Under the pieces are notes generated by a model. That model was not told the DNA's origin and did not search any database. It worked only from the letters and a program-made list of their open reading frames with translations. From NCBI RefSeq assembly GCF_022376445.1, contig NW_025954962.1:496001-560000 (forward strand): a stretch of DNA of 64,000 nucleotides, written 5' to 3'. Below, piece by piece: positions 45,892-57,272 of the stretch (position 1 is the first letter of the stretch; each line of letters opens with the position of its first letter). The translations under genes were made by a program, and so were the position numbers. Origin of the DNA: Fomitopsis serialis (taxonomy: Eukaryota; Basidiomycota; Agaricomycetes; Polyporales; Fomitopsidaceae).

Positions 45892-47766
45892 CTATGGTCC
45901 CCGAGAAGCCCGCCGCCGCTGTAACGTCTTGCGTCGCAGCCGCCGCCGTAATAATTGCCACTTCCACCGTTCAACGTTCCTGCGACGGAAGATGAACGGA
46001 GCTGGGGCGGGCAGCTTGCGAACACGTGCCGGGCGGGAAGTCACCTCTTCCTCAGTAGATAGCTCCCTGCGCGCCAGTTCCACGACTTTCTGCGCGCGCG
46101 CAACAGTAGCCGCCCTGGATAACTGGCCTTGCTGGCAGAGGAGCACCGCGACACGCCGCCGAACCCTCTCGTCCACGATGCTCCGACCCCATCGGTGGAC
46201 AAACGTCTTCACCAGCTCTTCCGCTGCAGAACCACCCCCACGCGTTCTCAGCAACGGCCGCATGAGCAAGTAGAGCGTGGTCGCATTCGGTCGCAAGCCG
46301 TGGTGCATGCTTAGAAATTGATATACAAGCCTCCTCAGCGCGAAGTGCCCCTTCAGGCCACGCGGCGAGGATGGTGTTAGGTGCAGGTGGATGATGGCAA
46401 GACACCGATCATGCAGGCTCGGCTCCAAGCGATCGGGCAATTCGAGGAAGAAAGACTCCGTGACCTTGAAAGCAAGCTCGAGTTGGTCCATGAGGATCAA
46501 GTTCCCTACGGTATTGTAGACGACCGCAGTCGGGACTCTCGCCATCTCGTGAGGCGTAAGCGTGGGCATACCCTGCATGAGACGTCGGTACCTGCTCTGC
46601 AGCGTGCCACGGTCTACAGGCTTTACGGGCTTGAGCGCGTATTCCTCCAGGTCGTCGTTGAGCCGCCACTTCCGTATCGCGCCTCTCTTCTCGGTGCCGA
46701 AGAATTCCACCCAGACAGCGAGCGGCAAAGGTTTGTCTTGTTCGCGTGCCAGACCCGTTTGCTCTGCCCACGCCCGCTCCCAACCCTCTTCCAGCCTGAC
46801 CAAGAACCGCACACGAAGCTGGCGGGTGAGCAGGTCCGGGGAGATAGCTTCCTTCTCCATTTGGATGAACAGCGACTCTGCCGTCTTGCGACGCGCCATG
46901 CGTATAGCGAGACGGAGCAGGACGTTGAAGGTCTCGGTCGAATGATGTTGGCGGAATCTGGCATGATATCGTATGAGCCATTCCAAAGACGGCGGCGGGC
47001 TGAGGCTCTGAAAGTGGTCGAGTTTGCGGTGGAGGTCCTCGGACGAAGTTGGCCAGGGTACGGAGGCATTGGGGGAATATACAAAGGGGCCGTAATGCAC
47101 CACACACGGGCGCGATCGCGACGCGGACAGTGCCTCGGCGATCTCGGGCCATGGAGGGTCGGTCTCGTATGAATTGAGGTCCCGTCCCAGATCGAGCGCA
47201 AACAGCTCCCGCACTGGAAGGGAGTCAACATGGACGTCGGTGACAGGTATACTCCATGGATTGCGCCACACCAACGACCGTGGCGGTCGGCCCTTAGGAT
47301 GCCTCGCATTCTCAGCGGTAGAGTCGACAACATCGGTAGATACATCCTGCTGTTGGGCGCCGTTACGCGAGGGGGATCCCAATTTTGCACGCTTTGGAGA
47401 GAACCGAGGGATGGGTCCACCATGTGTCATGATGTCGCTGGCAACACCATCATGCACAGCAAGCCTGGCAAGGAGCGGCGTGCTAGAGTTCACGAAGATT
47501 AGTTAGTGCCGTACATGCCCAAGAAAGTACAGTACGCACGACGGTCCAGCTTGTTCCGCGTCCTCGGCAAATGCATCGTCGTCTCTATGTACCTCTTGGC
47601 TATCTTGCCGCCGTGGTTCGGATGCAGTAGCATGTCCCCGCACAGATCCACGGAGCGGTGCGCGTGCTGGCCTCGTCCTGGACCACGCTCGACTAGCTGC
47701 TGCGAATAAGATGCTCGGAAAACTGGCCGAGAGGCTGGGCACGAGCGAGGCGGCATGATTGATCAT
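45892..47766 (-). CDS. Mitochondrial pentatricopeptide-repeat (PPR)-like protein
   Basis: PPR proteins bind organellar RNA and control its processing or translation. The main exon (533 codons) contains helix-pair units such as TFNVLLRLAIRMARRKTAES with LFIQMEKEAISPDL, and VVYNTVGNLILMDQLELAFK. The 5' exon joins through an intron with GTACGG donor and CTAAC branch (about 47474-47527) and gives RRAYCTFLGITPLLARLAVH. The ATG at 47766 opens MINHAASLVPSLSASFPSIL with many Arg and Ser residues, an evident mitochondrial presequence. However, that frame and the spliced frame differ by one base, so a further indel near 47640 is likely. The C-terminus is extremely basic, ending RRRASRGP, and may extend if another base is missing near 45900. 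Confidence 0.7.
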
Positions 47767-48236
47767 GCATGGGGAGCCCAGCGCGGGAGACAGATAGGGC
47801 AGACACACTCTGGCGAACCCAGCGAGATTGACCTGGCACTGGACACGGAAAGCGAGCGAGCACTGGCACGGGAACGGTGGCGGAAATTTTGCCACGTGCT
47901 CCTCGCGACGCGACGCGCTCCTCACGCGCCGCTGCTCAGTGTGCGGCCCCGAAACCCGATGAGGCTGGCAAGCGCAAAAGGAGTTGACGAGAATCATGTA
48001 TTCGAGACGACGTAATAGCTAGCCCTATTAACATAGCAAAATTCCAGACGAGGATGCAATGACGAGAGTACACGTGGGGATAAGCAAGGGAATCATTGAG
48101 CACCGGTCATAAGCGATCGTCAAATGAGCGTACAGGGATTGTAGACAGCGCGAAGGTGGTGAAGGAGAGTGGACAGATGCAATACCTACTTTGCATGAGC
48201 GACAGAATCTCAACATACTAGAGTCATCGGCAACAA
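47767..48236. other. Intergenic region between PPR start and STS1 stop
   Basis: This 470-base stretch holds the PPR gene promoter and the STS1 3' untranslated region. No other feature is recognised. Confidence 0.5.
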
Positions 48237-49539
48237 CTAGAGTTCCTGCATGGGCTGTCTGCCCACTAACCAACCGACCCGTAGTACCCAATGGTCGCGC
48301 AGCTGTTTCAGGATCTCTAAACCGTTTCCTTGCGCTTGTGCGAAGTCGTCGAGACACCTCTCCCACGTCCGCACAGTCTCCGAGCCAAACATCCCTCCTT
48401 CGCGATTGACCGCCTGGTCGACACGATCGAGCCAAGCTTTCCACTCCTCGATAAGACGCGGCAATATCATGGGCACAAGTGCCGACTGCGTGAGCGCTGG
48501 CTGATTGAGGACGTGTGCCGTAAGCGACGAGAGGAACAGGAAAGTCTCCGTTGGATGCGAACGGTCTTTGTGCTGGGACTGCAAAGCGGCCGCATGCGAC
48601 TGCATGTTCGTCTTCGGCGAGGCGGACGCACTTGCTGTGGAGGGTGCGGCATTGGAAAAGTATGGTAGGTATGACTGGCATGCAGCCACAAAGTCGTTGA
48701 TGTGTGGGCGGAGACGAGACAGTATGTACTCGTCCCGCATGCCACCTGATTGGCCGGATGCTGATTGTGAGCCGAAGGGAGATGTTGATGCGAGGCGAGG
48801 GAAGCTGAGGCCTGCGGCTGACTGTACGTTCGAGCGGTTGTTGCCAAATCCTCCTGAGCCGAAACCGAATGAGGTAGAAGGCCCGGGCTGGGAGAAAGGC
48901 GTATTCGAGTAGGGGTACGCGTCTCGCAGCTTGTTTGCCGCATGGTCAAGGGCCTGCGTGGCTGTCTCGAGCGTGGGTCGTGGAATCAGCGAGAGAACCG
49001 TCAACTTCAGAGATGGTTGCGCAGTCAGCAACGACGTGAGGAGTGGCAGTAGAGACTGAGGAGGAAGGCTCGCTGTGGATATCATTCGTGAGTACCGCCT
49101 CAGAACCACCTGCACAAAACGTACCTAGCAACACCCCTACATCCACGTCGCTCTCGTCGTTCGCTGAAGATGACCTAGTCGTCTTCGCATTCTTCTCGTC
49201 TTTTGCGCTCGTGATAGCAGGCGTGGTACGTGCACGTTTCGGCACGGCTCGCTTGAGGCGCTCTGGAGTAGGACTTCTGTCCATCTCATCATCCCTCGAG
49301 TGTCTGTTCTCGCTCTCTTCATCGGGCTCATGTCGTCTCTTCTGTACGCGGGGCGCGGCAGATTGTGTGCTAGTGGCGAGATTCCAGGGGGATTGCGGCG
49401 CATGGGTTGGCGTGGCCGCCCAGCCTGCGCTAACAGGTGCGGTGGAGAGCCCGAACCCGAAACCCAGAGGAGCGTGCGAGGGGTTGACGGGGCGAGGAAA
49501 GTCGACCTGCAGATGGGGATGGGTGACGACGTTGGCCAT
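48237..49539 (-). CDS. STS1: Proteasome nuclear tether STS1/Cut8
   Basis: Sts1/Cut8 anchors 26S proteasomes in the nucleus. The N-terminal 150 residues are disordered and basic, with nuclear-localisation patches KRRHEP and LKRAVPKRAR. The Cut8 domain follows: DVDVGVLLASLPPQSLLPLL, TAQPSLKLTVLSLIPRPTLE, AANKLRDAYPYSN, then MRDEYILSRLRPHINDFVAA, ALVPMILPRLIEEWKAWLDR and WERCLDDFAQAQG. One intron (about 49060-49115) splits the conserved VLLAS-LPPQ junction and joins in frame. No frame break is seen. A Gly/Phe-rich insert (FGFGSGGFGNNRS) within the domain is unusual but in frame. In yeast it is carried by importin alpha, which is also encoded in this window. Confidence 0.9.
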
Positions 49540-50502
49540 GGTTGTGGTCGGGAAGAGCAGGCCGAGCAGCCGCTCGAATCAGAGAGCTGAAAGGGACGAT
49601 GCAAGCAAGTTCGCGCCAGGAAAGGCAGCGCCATCACGGCCAGAACTCGCCTGCCCTAATGGCAACACGTGACCGAGTCGCCACAGCGGCCTTTTCAGCG
49701 CGTCGTTCTGTCTTTTTTCCTGTCGTTGTCCCTCTTTCCTTTCCATCTCTTGCTCTCATGCTCGCCGTGTCTCATATCCTAGGATGCTTGCAGATGACAA
49801 TTAGGTGAGTATCCCTTCTGCGACGCGTCTAGCAGTGACGAGAAAACATGAATCGCTACTTCGAAGCTCGCACACGGGCTGATGAACGTACATCATATAC
49901 CCAAATTTCTGAGCTGCATTGGACGCATCATCTTTTCTGACGCTGACATTCATCCTGAACAGTGTACTTGCGACGCTTCGTCGCTCTGACTTCAACAGTG
50001 CCTGCTGCGGACGTGATCGGGGATGTTCATGGTGAGCCTCATTCCACTTCAAGTCTGAGTGATGAGTAGTTATAGAGTCAAGTCCTGATCCCGTCTAAAG
50101 GATGGGTGGTGACGAGTATTACCATGCTAATTCTGACGCCTCTGTTTCATGCGATGCTTTGATCGCATAGCTGACTTCGTCTTTGCCAGGTTGCATGGTC
50201 AGTAGTCGGTTTGACGCAATCGCATGCATGATTATACCAATGCTGCGTTCTTACTGAGGACATCAAGTATTTGATGTTCACTTGATGTTATGCATTATGT
50301 CTTCAACCAAATGATCCTTGCCTTCGTTGTACCGCGTTTGCATCAATCACTGACACTCTTCTCTCAGTTGTGTGGTCGAATCGTGTGGCGATAGGTAGTT
50401 CACCGTTGGAAATCAACCGGACATTAGGATTCTACTCCAATCTATTATACAGTACTGTGTATATAGCCGAATGTCATGATGCAATGAACGGTGTCCAAAC
50501 AT
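49540..50502. other. Gap between STS1 start and CAS1 stop
   Basis: This 963-base stretch should hold the STS1 promoter and the CAS1 3' end. The segment 50050-50420 is AT-richer than average. No gene is recognised. Confidence 0.5.
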
Positions 50503-53356
50503 TCATGGGTGTGGCCACATTATGTTTAGCAACCACATCACAACTGCTGCTATTCCTACCTTCGTCTTCACTCCCGGTTTCCACTCTGTCTCTCCATACC
50601 ACACCCTGAAGCCTGGAGTTGACGAACTTGATGGCGACGTGCTCTCCGCAAGTCGGTCGACCCACCGCCGTTGTGGACGCGAGGGCGTGTCTGCGCTCGG
50701 CGTCTCTTCGTCGTCCTTCGAGGGCCCTGCGTTTTGTTGGACGAGAAAGATCGTCTCGCCTTCGCTCGCAGGTGTACTGAGGTGGCTGCGGCGGCCAGAC
50801 GTGGTGGCGTTTTCTGCGACTGTCGGGAGCGCCTGAGGCTTCGTCGTACCGCACACCCAGTTCGTGATTTCTCCTGTCGCTTGTGCAACGCGGTATGATA
50901 CGTATACGAAAACGATTGTCGTGAGTACGAGGTTGACGGGGCGCCAACGCGTGCCGGGGATGACGAGCAGGACACCCTTGGTGTCCCCCGCAAGCCAGAG
51001 ATGGTACTGGATGATGAACGTCTCCAGCGAACACGTCCCGATGAACGCGAACGTCCTCGACGATGCCGACCGCAAGATCACATTCGCATTCCTGAGCACG
51101 ACGAACGCCCCGATAGGGAGGAACGAGATGTACGGGTGCCACAGGTTGTACGCGAACTTGTCCGGCTGGTACAGCTCGAATGCGAAGAACCACAGGAGGA
51201 CGATGCCCGAGAGCCCAATGGCGCCTTTGACCACAAGTGGCCATTGAGGGTGGTCGGTCAGCCGGTGCTCGCGGATCTTGATCACCGCAAGCGAGGTCAG
51301 CATGCCGAAGTAAACGATCCACAGGTCGAGGTTGACGCGGAAGGCCCATTCGCGTGCGGACCAGTGGATCCCGCACGCGCGCGAGAGGAAGTCGAAGATA
51401 GATTCGAGGATCCATTGCTCGGACATGATCCAAGTAACGAGCCCCATGGAGAGCAGGATCTTGACAAGGACGAAGGCGGTGCGATCGTTGTATTGCGACC
51501 CGGCGAACATTGTGCCGTAGATGATCAGGAACCACCATGAGACGAGGGGCGCGAAATAGTAGAAGAGATAGTCGGTGTTCATGGTGTACGCAAGAAGGAG
51601 GGTGAGCAGGTTCAATCGAATCATGACCTGAGCGATTCGTAGAAATCCAAAGTCAGCCTTCTTGATGTAGAAAGATGTATGACCGTATCCCGTCATAAAG
51701 AGATATGACGCGACCAAAACGCGGATGACGTTGTAGATGCCAGATATCTTCGACGCGCCGGTATAATGGTAGATGAGGATAGCAACTGGACAGAACAACC
51801 ATCAGCAGGCAGTAGTACGTCGATTTCGCGAGGACTAACTCTGCATCCAGCCTTTCCATTCGTCGGTCTGCTCTCGGTTAAGGAAGCCAAGGTCCTTGTC
51901 GGCCTGTTGCATGGTACACAGACCAACGGCAAGACTGAGAAGGGAGAGAAATGCGAACACCCATGGGCTGAACTGTTTCTGCTCCTTCAGCCAAATCCCG
52001 GTTCGATCAGCCAAGTATATCAGTGCGGCAGCCACGCTCAGAACGACAGCAGGCATCTCTTGGTCGCCGATGAATGGCTGTCCGTTTTGCCGTGGGGCTT
52101 CGGAAGCGTTAGTACTCGACCACGCTGACTTCGTTGACTGACTCACCGACTCTCCTCGCGAGCAATACACAAGCAGGGCCCCACAAAATCGCCACAGCCA
52201 GGATGAGCGAGTGTAGCGGGCTAGGCCATGGGTACCTTCTGCAGCACGTCTTATCCATCGGGAACTTCTTCGGCATCACATCATTGCACGCCAGGTTTAG
52301 CAGCACCTGCGCTTGCGTGCCCACCACCGCATTCGAGAAATGCAGCCCATCGTCCGTCTGGCTCGCGTCCAACATCGAGTTGAACACAAGGGGGAGCCCC
52401 ACGTGTGGCCGCCCTCCTGCCGTTCCACTCACGGGCGGCGCTGGCAGGAGCGCGAATCCAGCGGGTGGTGGGGGTGGACGCGGTGTTTCAGATCCGAGTT
52501 CATCGCGTCGATATCTGCACCGCGCATTGTCTCCGCGCGCTCGCGCGACAGCTTCGCGGAGACGACGTCCGACACGGGGAGAAGGGCGACCGTGTCGGCG
52601 GGCTGTGTGTGGGCGCGGTTGAGCGCGCTCAGCGTGCTCTCGATCCTAGCCTCCCATGCAGGTAGTCCGCCCGACTCGCCGTAGCGAAGGTACCATAGCC
52701 CAGAGCCGAAGACGAGCAGGGCTGGGCGATCGGATGTGTCGGCGAGGGACGGTAGATTCGGTCCGCTTGGGGTGGAGTTGATGTAAGATTGAGCGTGTGA
52801 GGAGTTGAGATATGGGTCCCAGATGAAGGATAGATGCACAGCGGACGATGCTGCAGTGTAGGCGTAATCCGCGTGCTTGTGCTCGTCGTCTGGCGGGGTG
52901 GTGGGCAGACTGGCATCCAACGTATGCGCGAGCTGGAAGAAGAGCTGGCGGGTCACAGAGTCGCCGATGAACACGACGCGCCTGTTGCGCATGCATGTCG
53001 AGATGTCCTTGGGGCTGTAGGTGTGCATCATGCAACCTGCAGGCGTCAACACGAAGAACGTGATGAGGAGCACGGCGGCACAAGGATGTAGGTACGTACC
53101 TTCTGGTTGCCAGTTGTTGAACTTGTCATCTAACCATTGTCCTTCGGTCAAGAGCGCATCGCAATGCAATGGGTCAGCGCGGTCTGTACGCCCGATACGC
53201 GCGTGAGATCCCATCGTCAGTTACATTTGAAGAATGGTACGCACCGATGACGGCGTAGCGCACAAAGCCAAGCAGAAGTGCTAAAGCAAGAGATGCTATC
53301 GAGACATAATGTGACCACTGGGGGTTGATGGACAACGAGAATCGTCGTGGAGGCAT
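50503..53356 (-). CDS. CAS1: CAS1-type glycan O-acetyltransferase
   Basis: Cas1-family proteins O-acetylate polysaccharides or glycans in the Golgi; in Cryptococcus the member acetylates capsule glucuronoxylomannan. A signal-anchor helix (SIASLALALLLGFVRYAVIG) is followed by a luminal SGNH-like domain with the GDS motif (VVFIGDSVTRQLFFQLAHTL) and the matching D-x-x-H (TDDGLHFSNAV). About ten membrane helices follow (for example LSVAAALIYLADRTGIW, VLVASYLFMTGYGHTSF, IVLLWFFAFELYQ, NLVLTTIVFVYVSYRVA). A Ser-rich cytosolic tail ends LLNIMWPHP. The total is about 840 residues. One base is missing near 52470 in a C run (HHPAGFALLPAPP). The main membrane exon reads 431 codons without a break. Confidence 0.92.
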
Positions 53357-53835
53357 TCCGAGCTCGAGTCGACCAGCCTCCAGTCACAAACCTGAGTGAC
53401 GTGCAGCGGTTTCCAACGTCTGATGGCTAGCAAAGTGGCATGGGATTGAGCAGTGCAAAGGCAGGCTGCTAGAAAGGAACAGCACGAAGACAGTGAAGTC
53501 CGTCTGAAAGCTAACGAGGTCCGTGGTGGTGTGTAGACACAGCCCAGCGCCCTTGGAGCCGAGTCGGTACAGCAGCGGGGTTAAGCGCGCGATAACGCCG
53601 AGCTGCTGAGTCAGCCAGATCCAGATTACGCAAACCATGATCAATCCGCGTGGCGGCTGGGCGCTTGGCGGTTCGTCATTCAAGTGCAAGTACCTGGCAG
53701 TGTCGACGTTGGGATGGGCGTGGTTAATACATACTCAAGATTCAATTATTCAATCGCAGTACATACGCGGTTAGCACATACAGTACAACACCATTTCAAC
53801 CCTCCGGTCCAACAGCGCGCAAGCAGACGACGGGT
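53357..53835. other. Intergenic region between CAS1 start and VTA1 stop
   Basis: This 479-base stretch holds the CAS1 promoter and VTA1 3' end. A 101-codon minus-strand frame at 53384-53689 has no homology I recognise. Confidence 0.5.
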
Positions 53836-55487
53836 CTAACCGCCCAACAACCTCAGCGCAGTCCTCAGCTCCTTCCGGGCTTGCTCCGCATCCTCATAGT
53901 CCAGCGCCGAGACCGCAAACTTGCAATGCCTTTGCGCCCGCGCAATGACCACCGGGGTTAGCTCAACCGGGACCGCCGTCGCCGTGGTGTCCAAACCCGG
54001 CATTGGTGACATCGGGGCAATTGGCATCATAGGCGCACGCGCAATGGATACGATCGGAGCAGGCGGTGGGACGCTCGGGGGAGGGGAGTATGGAACCACG
54101 GGTCGGCCCGAAGGTACGACCGGCGCGTCTGGGGAAAGAGGGACTGGCGGGGGACGCGTGGATGAGTAAGTCGTAATTGACGGCGGCGGGACTGGGGACG
54201 CACTAGAAGATGGTTCACCATAAGGCGAAGATGGTTCACCATAAGGCGCAGATGGTTCCTCGGGTTCATCGACGGGTGCACTAGGCACGAAGCCTGGCGG
54301 GAGGTCTTCCATCGGAGGAGCACTCGGGTCGGGCTCGATCCGCTCGGGAACGAAGCCTGCCGGAAGACCTGTCTCCTGCGAATCTGCAGGTGGCGGTAGA
54401 GTACTGGGATTGGCAGGTGGAGAATCGCCGCCTGTCGCGGATGGGGAGAACCTCACTCCCATCCTACTCGGCACCTCCTCCACTGGTGTGATCTCGTCAT
54501 CGGGCCTGCCCTCGAGCTCGCCGCTCACTGACACCTGCAGATTATTACGTGACGTTGCGGCGTCGAGAGGGCGCCCTGGCGTCCCAGGTGTGGCCGCCGT
54601 GCTCCATGCCAGACTTTGTGCGGAAGAGGATGCTCCTGGGAGTGTGTGTGCGAGTAGTTCATCCGGAACGTACGCCCGAGGGTCCTGTTGAAAGAATGCA
54701 ACCTGTTGTGAAGCAGGGAGGTCGGTGATGGCTGGAGGCGGAGGCGTGGCACGAGTGAAGGAGGGCGCGTCGGCAGGAGGTGAAGCTGGGGCAGAAGCAG
54801 GTTCGGGCTCGGAGCCTGCGGGCCCCGGAGTGGGCTTACGACCCTCGCGGAATGCCTTTGCAATGTCTGCTGCTTTCCATTTCGCGTAGCGGATCTTGTC
54901 TTCAGTAGAATCGGGGGTGGGAGAGGCGGCGTCTGTCTTCTCTTTGTCGAATGTGCGGAGGATCTCGAGAAAGTTGGCGGCGGCAAGGAACTTCTTGGCT
55001 GTCCCACTGATTCACAAAGTGATATTTTGTGTGATGCAATGGGAGTGGGGGATGAGATGATGATGTCTTAGAAGACATTGAGCGAAGTGGGACAGAAAGA
55101 TGGGAGGACGTACCGGGTTGCTGCTCCTCGCCTATCTTCATTGTCCGCCATTCCAAACACCTTCAGTGCAAAGTTCTCAACGTATGCGCTTGCAGCAAAT
55201 TCATCGTGGACAGCATCGTTGTCTCCGATTTCAACCTTCAGGCGTTCAAGCGCGTCGAGGAGATTGAAGAGGTATTTTCGCGATGCGGGGGCTTTGGACT
55301 TGGAAGCAATACCAACTTGAGCCCCGTAGTATGCACCTAGATACTTCATCAGATTCAGAGCGCACACGAGCCAAAATGGCTATATACTCCAGTAGGACAC
55401 GACTGGATCTTGCGAGAAGAGCTCTTCGGCCCGCTGGACATACGGGGTGACATTCTTGAGCTCTGGGGGGACAGCAGGTAGGTCCAT
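53836..55487 (-). CDS. VTA1: Vacuolar sorting protein VTA1 (LIP5), ESCRT-III/Vps4 cofactor
   Basis: Vta1 activates the AAA ATPase Vps4, which recycles ESCRT-III at endosomes. The N-terminal tandem-MIT-like domain is clear: MDLPAVPPELKNVTPYVQRA, EELFSQDPVVSYWS, then after a 50-nt intron with GTATAT donor AYYGAQVGIASKSKAP, YLFNLLDALERLK and FALKVFGMADNEDR. A second intron leads to AKKFLAAANFLEILRTF and IRYAKWKAADIAKAFREG. A long Pro/Ser-rich linker follows, then the C-terminal Vps4-binding helices IARAQRHCKFAVSALDYEDA and ARKELRTALRLLGG. All joins are in frame. The start at 55487 is the Met before the conserved domain; another lies three codons upstream. Confidence 0.9.
54208..54249 (-). repeat. 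Tandem 21-nt duplication in the VTA1 linker
   Basis: Two 21-base units (54208-54228 and 54229-54249) differ only at the last base. They encode a duplicated seven-residue PYGEPSS unit in the disordered linker, so the frame is kept. Confidence 0.8.
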
Positions 55488-56096
55488 GAAGGTCATGATG
55501 ACAACCAGGTCGTCTGTATTGTCGTAGTGTGTAGATGAGGATTTTCGGAGTGGCGTTAGACGAAGTGGATAGCACTGGTGACCGGGTTCGGACTTGGGTG
55601 TGAGTGACACAACCGCGGCGACCACAGCAGATGTTAGGTTCACAGCAGAGAGATGTTAGCCAACTGTCGAGCACAGCGAGCACACGCGCAGGATAGAGCA
55701 ACGGAGTCAGAGTGTGGTCAGGCGCAGCTGCGGCGCACCTCGCGAACCCTAACCCTCATCTGATGTCATCCGGTTGCCCAATCGGGTAAGTGGCCTGCCC
55801 GTTTCGTACGCGCTTCCCTCCCGACGACGTCGTGGCTCTACGCGTCCGGGACAACGCTGCGTGTCTCTGTGCACAAAGTACCTCCGCGTCATGCTCAGAT
55901 GCTTCTACAACGTCTGCGACGCGACGTGCTTTCCGCTAGCCTCGCGGTGACGCGTCGGTGACGAACTGACGTCACTCACGCCGTCGCTCCTCAGCTCTGC
56001 TCAGAGCCTCAGCGCATACATATATAATGGTCGCGTCGTACGTGCTGTCTTGTTCACGACCGTCTCCTCCTCTGCGCGCACAAAACCCACCATAAA
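55488..56096. other. Divergent promoter, VTA1 / SDR
   Basis: This 609-base stretch lies between two start codons. It contains a telomere-like AACCCTAACCCT at about 55745-55756 and a TATA box at 56021-56028 serving the + strand gene. Confidence 0.6.
56021..56028 (+). promoter_or_regulatory. TATA box of the SDR gene
   Basis: TATATAAT stands 69-76 bases before the SDR ATG in a divergent promoter. It is the clearest core promoter element in the right half of the window. Confidence 0.65.
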
Positions 56097-57272
56097 ATGA
56101 AGTACATCGAGCAGTTCCAGAAAGGCTACAAGCCGCCCTTCCAGGAGCAGGGCAGCGCCCCCGGCCTCCAGAGCAAGCTCGATCCTCAGCCGCTCAACGA
56201 TGTCACGGCGGACGGCAAGCCATACAAGGCCGCCAACAAGCTTGAAGGTCAGAGCGCCATTGTCACTGGTGGTGACAGTGGGATCGGTCTGGCTACGGCA
56301 CTGCTCTTCGGTGAGTCAATATACGCGCTCCCACGCAAGACAGGGTGACTATATGCGTAACGCAGCGCTGGAGGGTGCCGACCTCACAATAACCTATACT
56401 GCCAAAGAAAAGGGAGAAGCGAAGGCAGCAGAGGAAGAGATTAAGAAGAAAACAAACGGCAAAATCAAGCTTCAGAGCTTCGAGTTCGACCTTCGCAAGG
56501 AGGAGCAATGCATTGTCCTCATTGAGAAGCACCTTGCGTTCCATGGAAAGCTTGATGCGCTGTGAGTGTTTCGTGCAGAACTTTATGTGGCGCATATACC
56601 CATATTCGCGAAGCGTACTGAATCATGGCACACAAAACGCCAACAACTTCCTCCCCACCCTTCCCACCGAACAATGGCATAACACATTCGATACCAACAT
56701 CCATTCATTCTTCTACCTATGCAAGGTTTGCACCCACAGTCCTCCTTCTAGCGTGAAACGTACCGACTTCTTTGCGTAGGCGGCAATCCCACACATGCCT
56801 CCTGGAGGGACAATTAACTTCAACGCGTCCATCAACATGGCCGTTGGGCACCCCGAGCTGATCGACTACACAGCAACAAAGGGTGCTATAATTGGCCTGA
56901 TGCGTGCGCTCTCCAATCAGATTGTTGGGGATAAAGGTATTCGCTGCAACGCCGTCGCACCTGGTCCAATCTGGACACCGCTCATGTGTGTCTATACTTT
57001 TCTTCCGGCGACATACTTTGCAGGCTGACGATGTTTTGTCACATAGCCCGGCAACGATGTCCAAGAAGTCGATCGAGACGTTCGGAACGACAGTGCCGAT
57101 GGGTCGCGCCGGTCAACCTATCGAGATTGCAACTGCTTTCGTATACCTCGCGTCACCGGACTCGAGTTACATCAGGTACGCACACCTCCGCTCTGTCAGA
57201 ATGAGTTCTGACACCCTGGACCAATGCAGCGGTCAGATTATTCACATCAACGGTGGTGTTGTCATCGAGTAA
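56097..57272 (+). CDS. Short-chain dehydrogenase/reductase with N-terminal extension
   Basis: This is a classical-type SDR, an NAD(P)-dependent oxidoreductase; the substrate is unknown. The 45-residue lead (QGSAPGLQSKLDPQPLNDVT, PYKAANKLEGQSA) is typical of the YghA/general-stress SDR group. The cofactor motif is TGGDSGIGLA. NHGT is in the position of NNAG, and the catalytic site is Ser in NASINMAVGH with YTATK. The end GGQIIHINGGVVIE-like is conserved. Five introns (for example donors after LLF, LDAL and LCK) all join in frame. No frame break is seen. A strong TATA box suggests regulated expression, as in stress-induced members of the group. Confidence 0.88.

Noticed and set aside
46381..47172. 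263-codon + strand frame
   Set aside because: It is antisense to the PPR-like gene, whose frame carries recognisable repeats.
48600..48912. Frames opposite STS1 on the + strand
   Set aside because: They mirror the conserved Cut8 domain and have no family features.
50474..51538. 354-codon minus-strand frame
   Set aside because: It is a shifted-frame shadow of the CAS1 membrane exon and is Arg/Pro/His-rich without membrane helices.
55270..55390. In-frame TAG after SYWSI in VTA1
   Set aside because: A 50-nt GTATAT-CTAG intron removes the stop and joins YWS to AYYGAQVG in frame.
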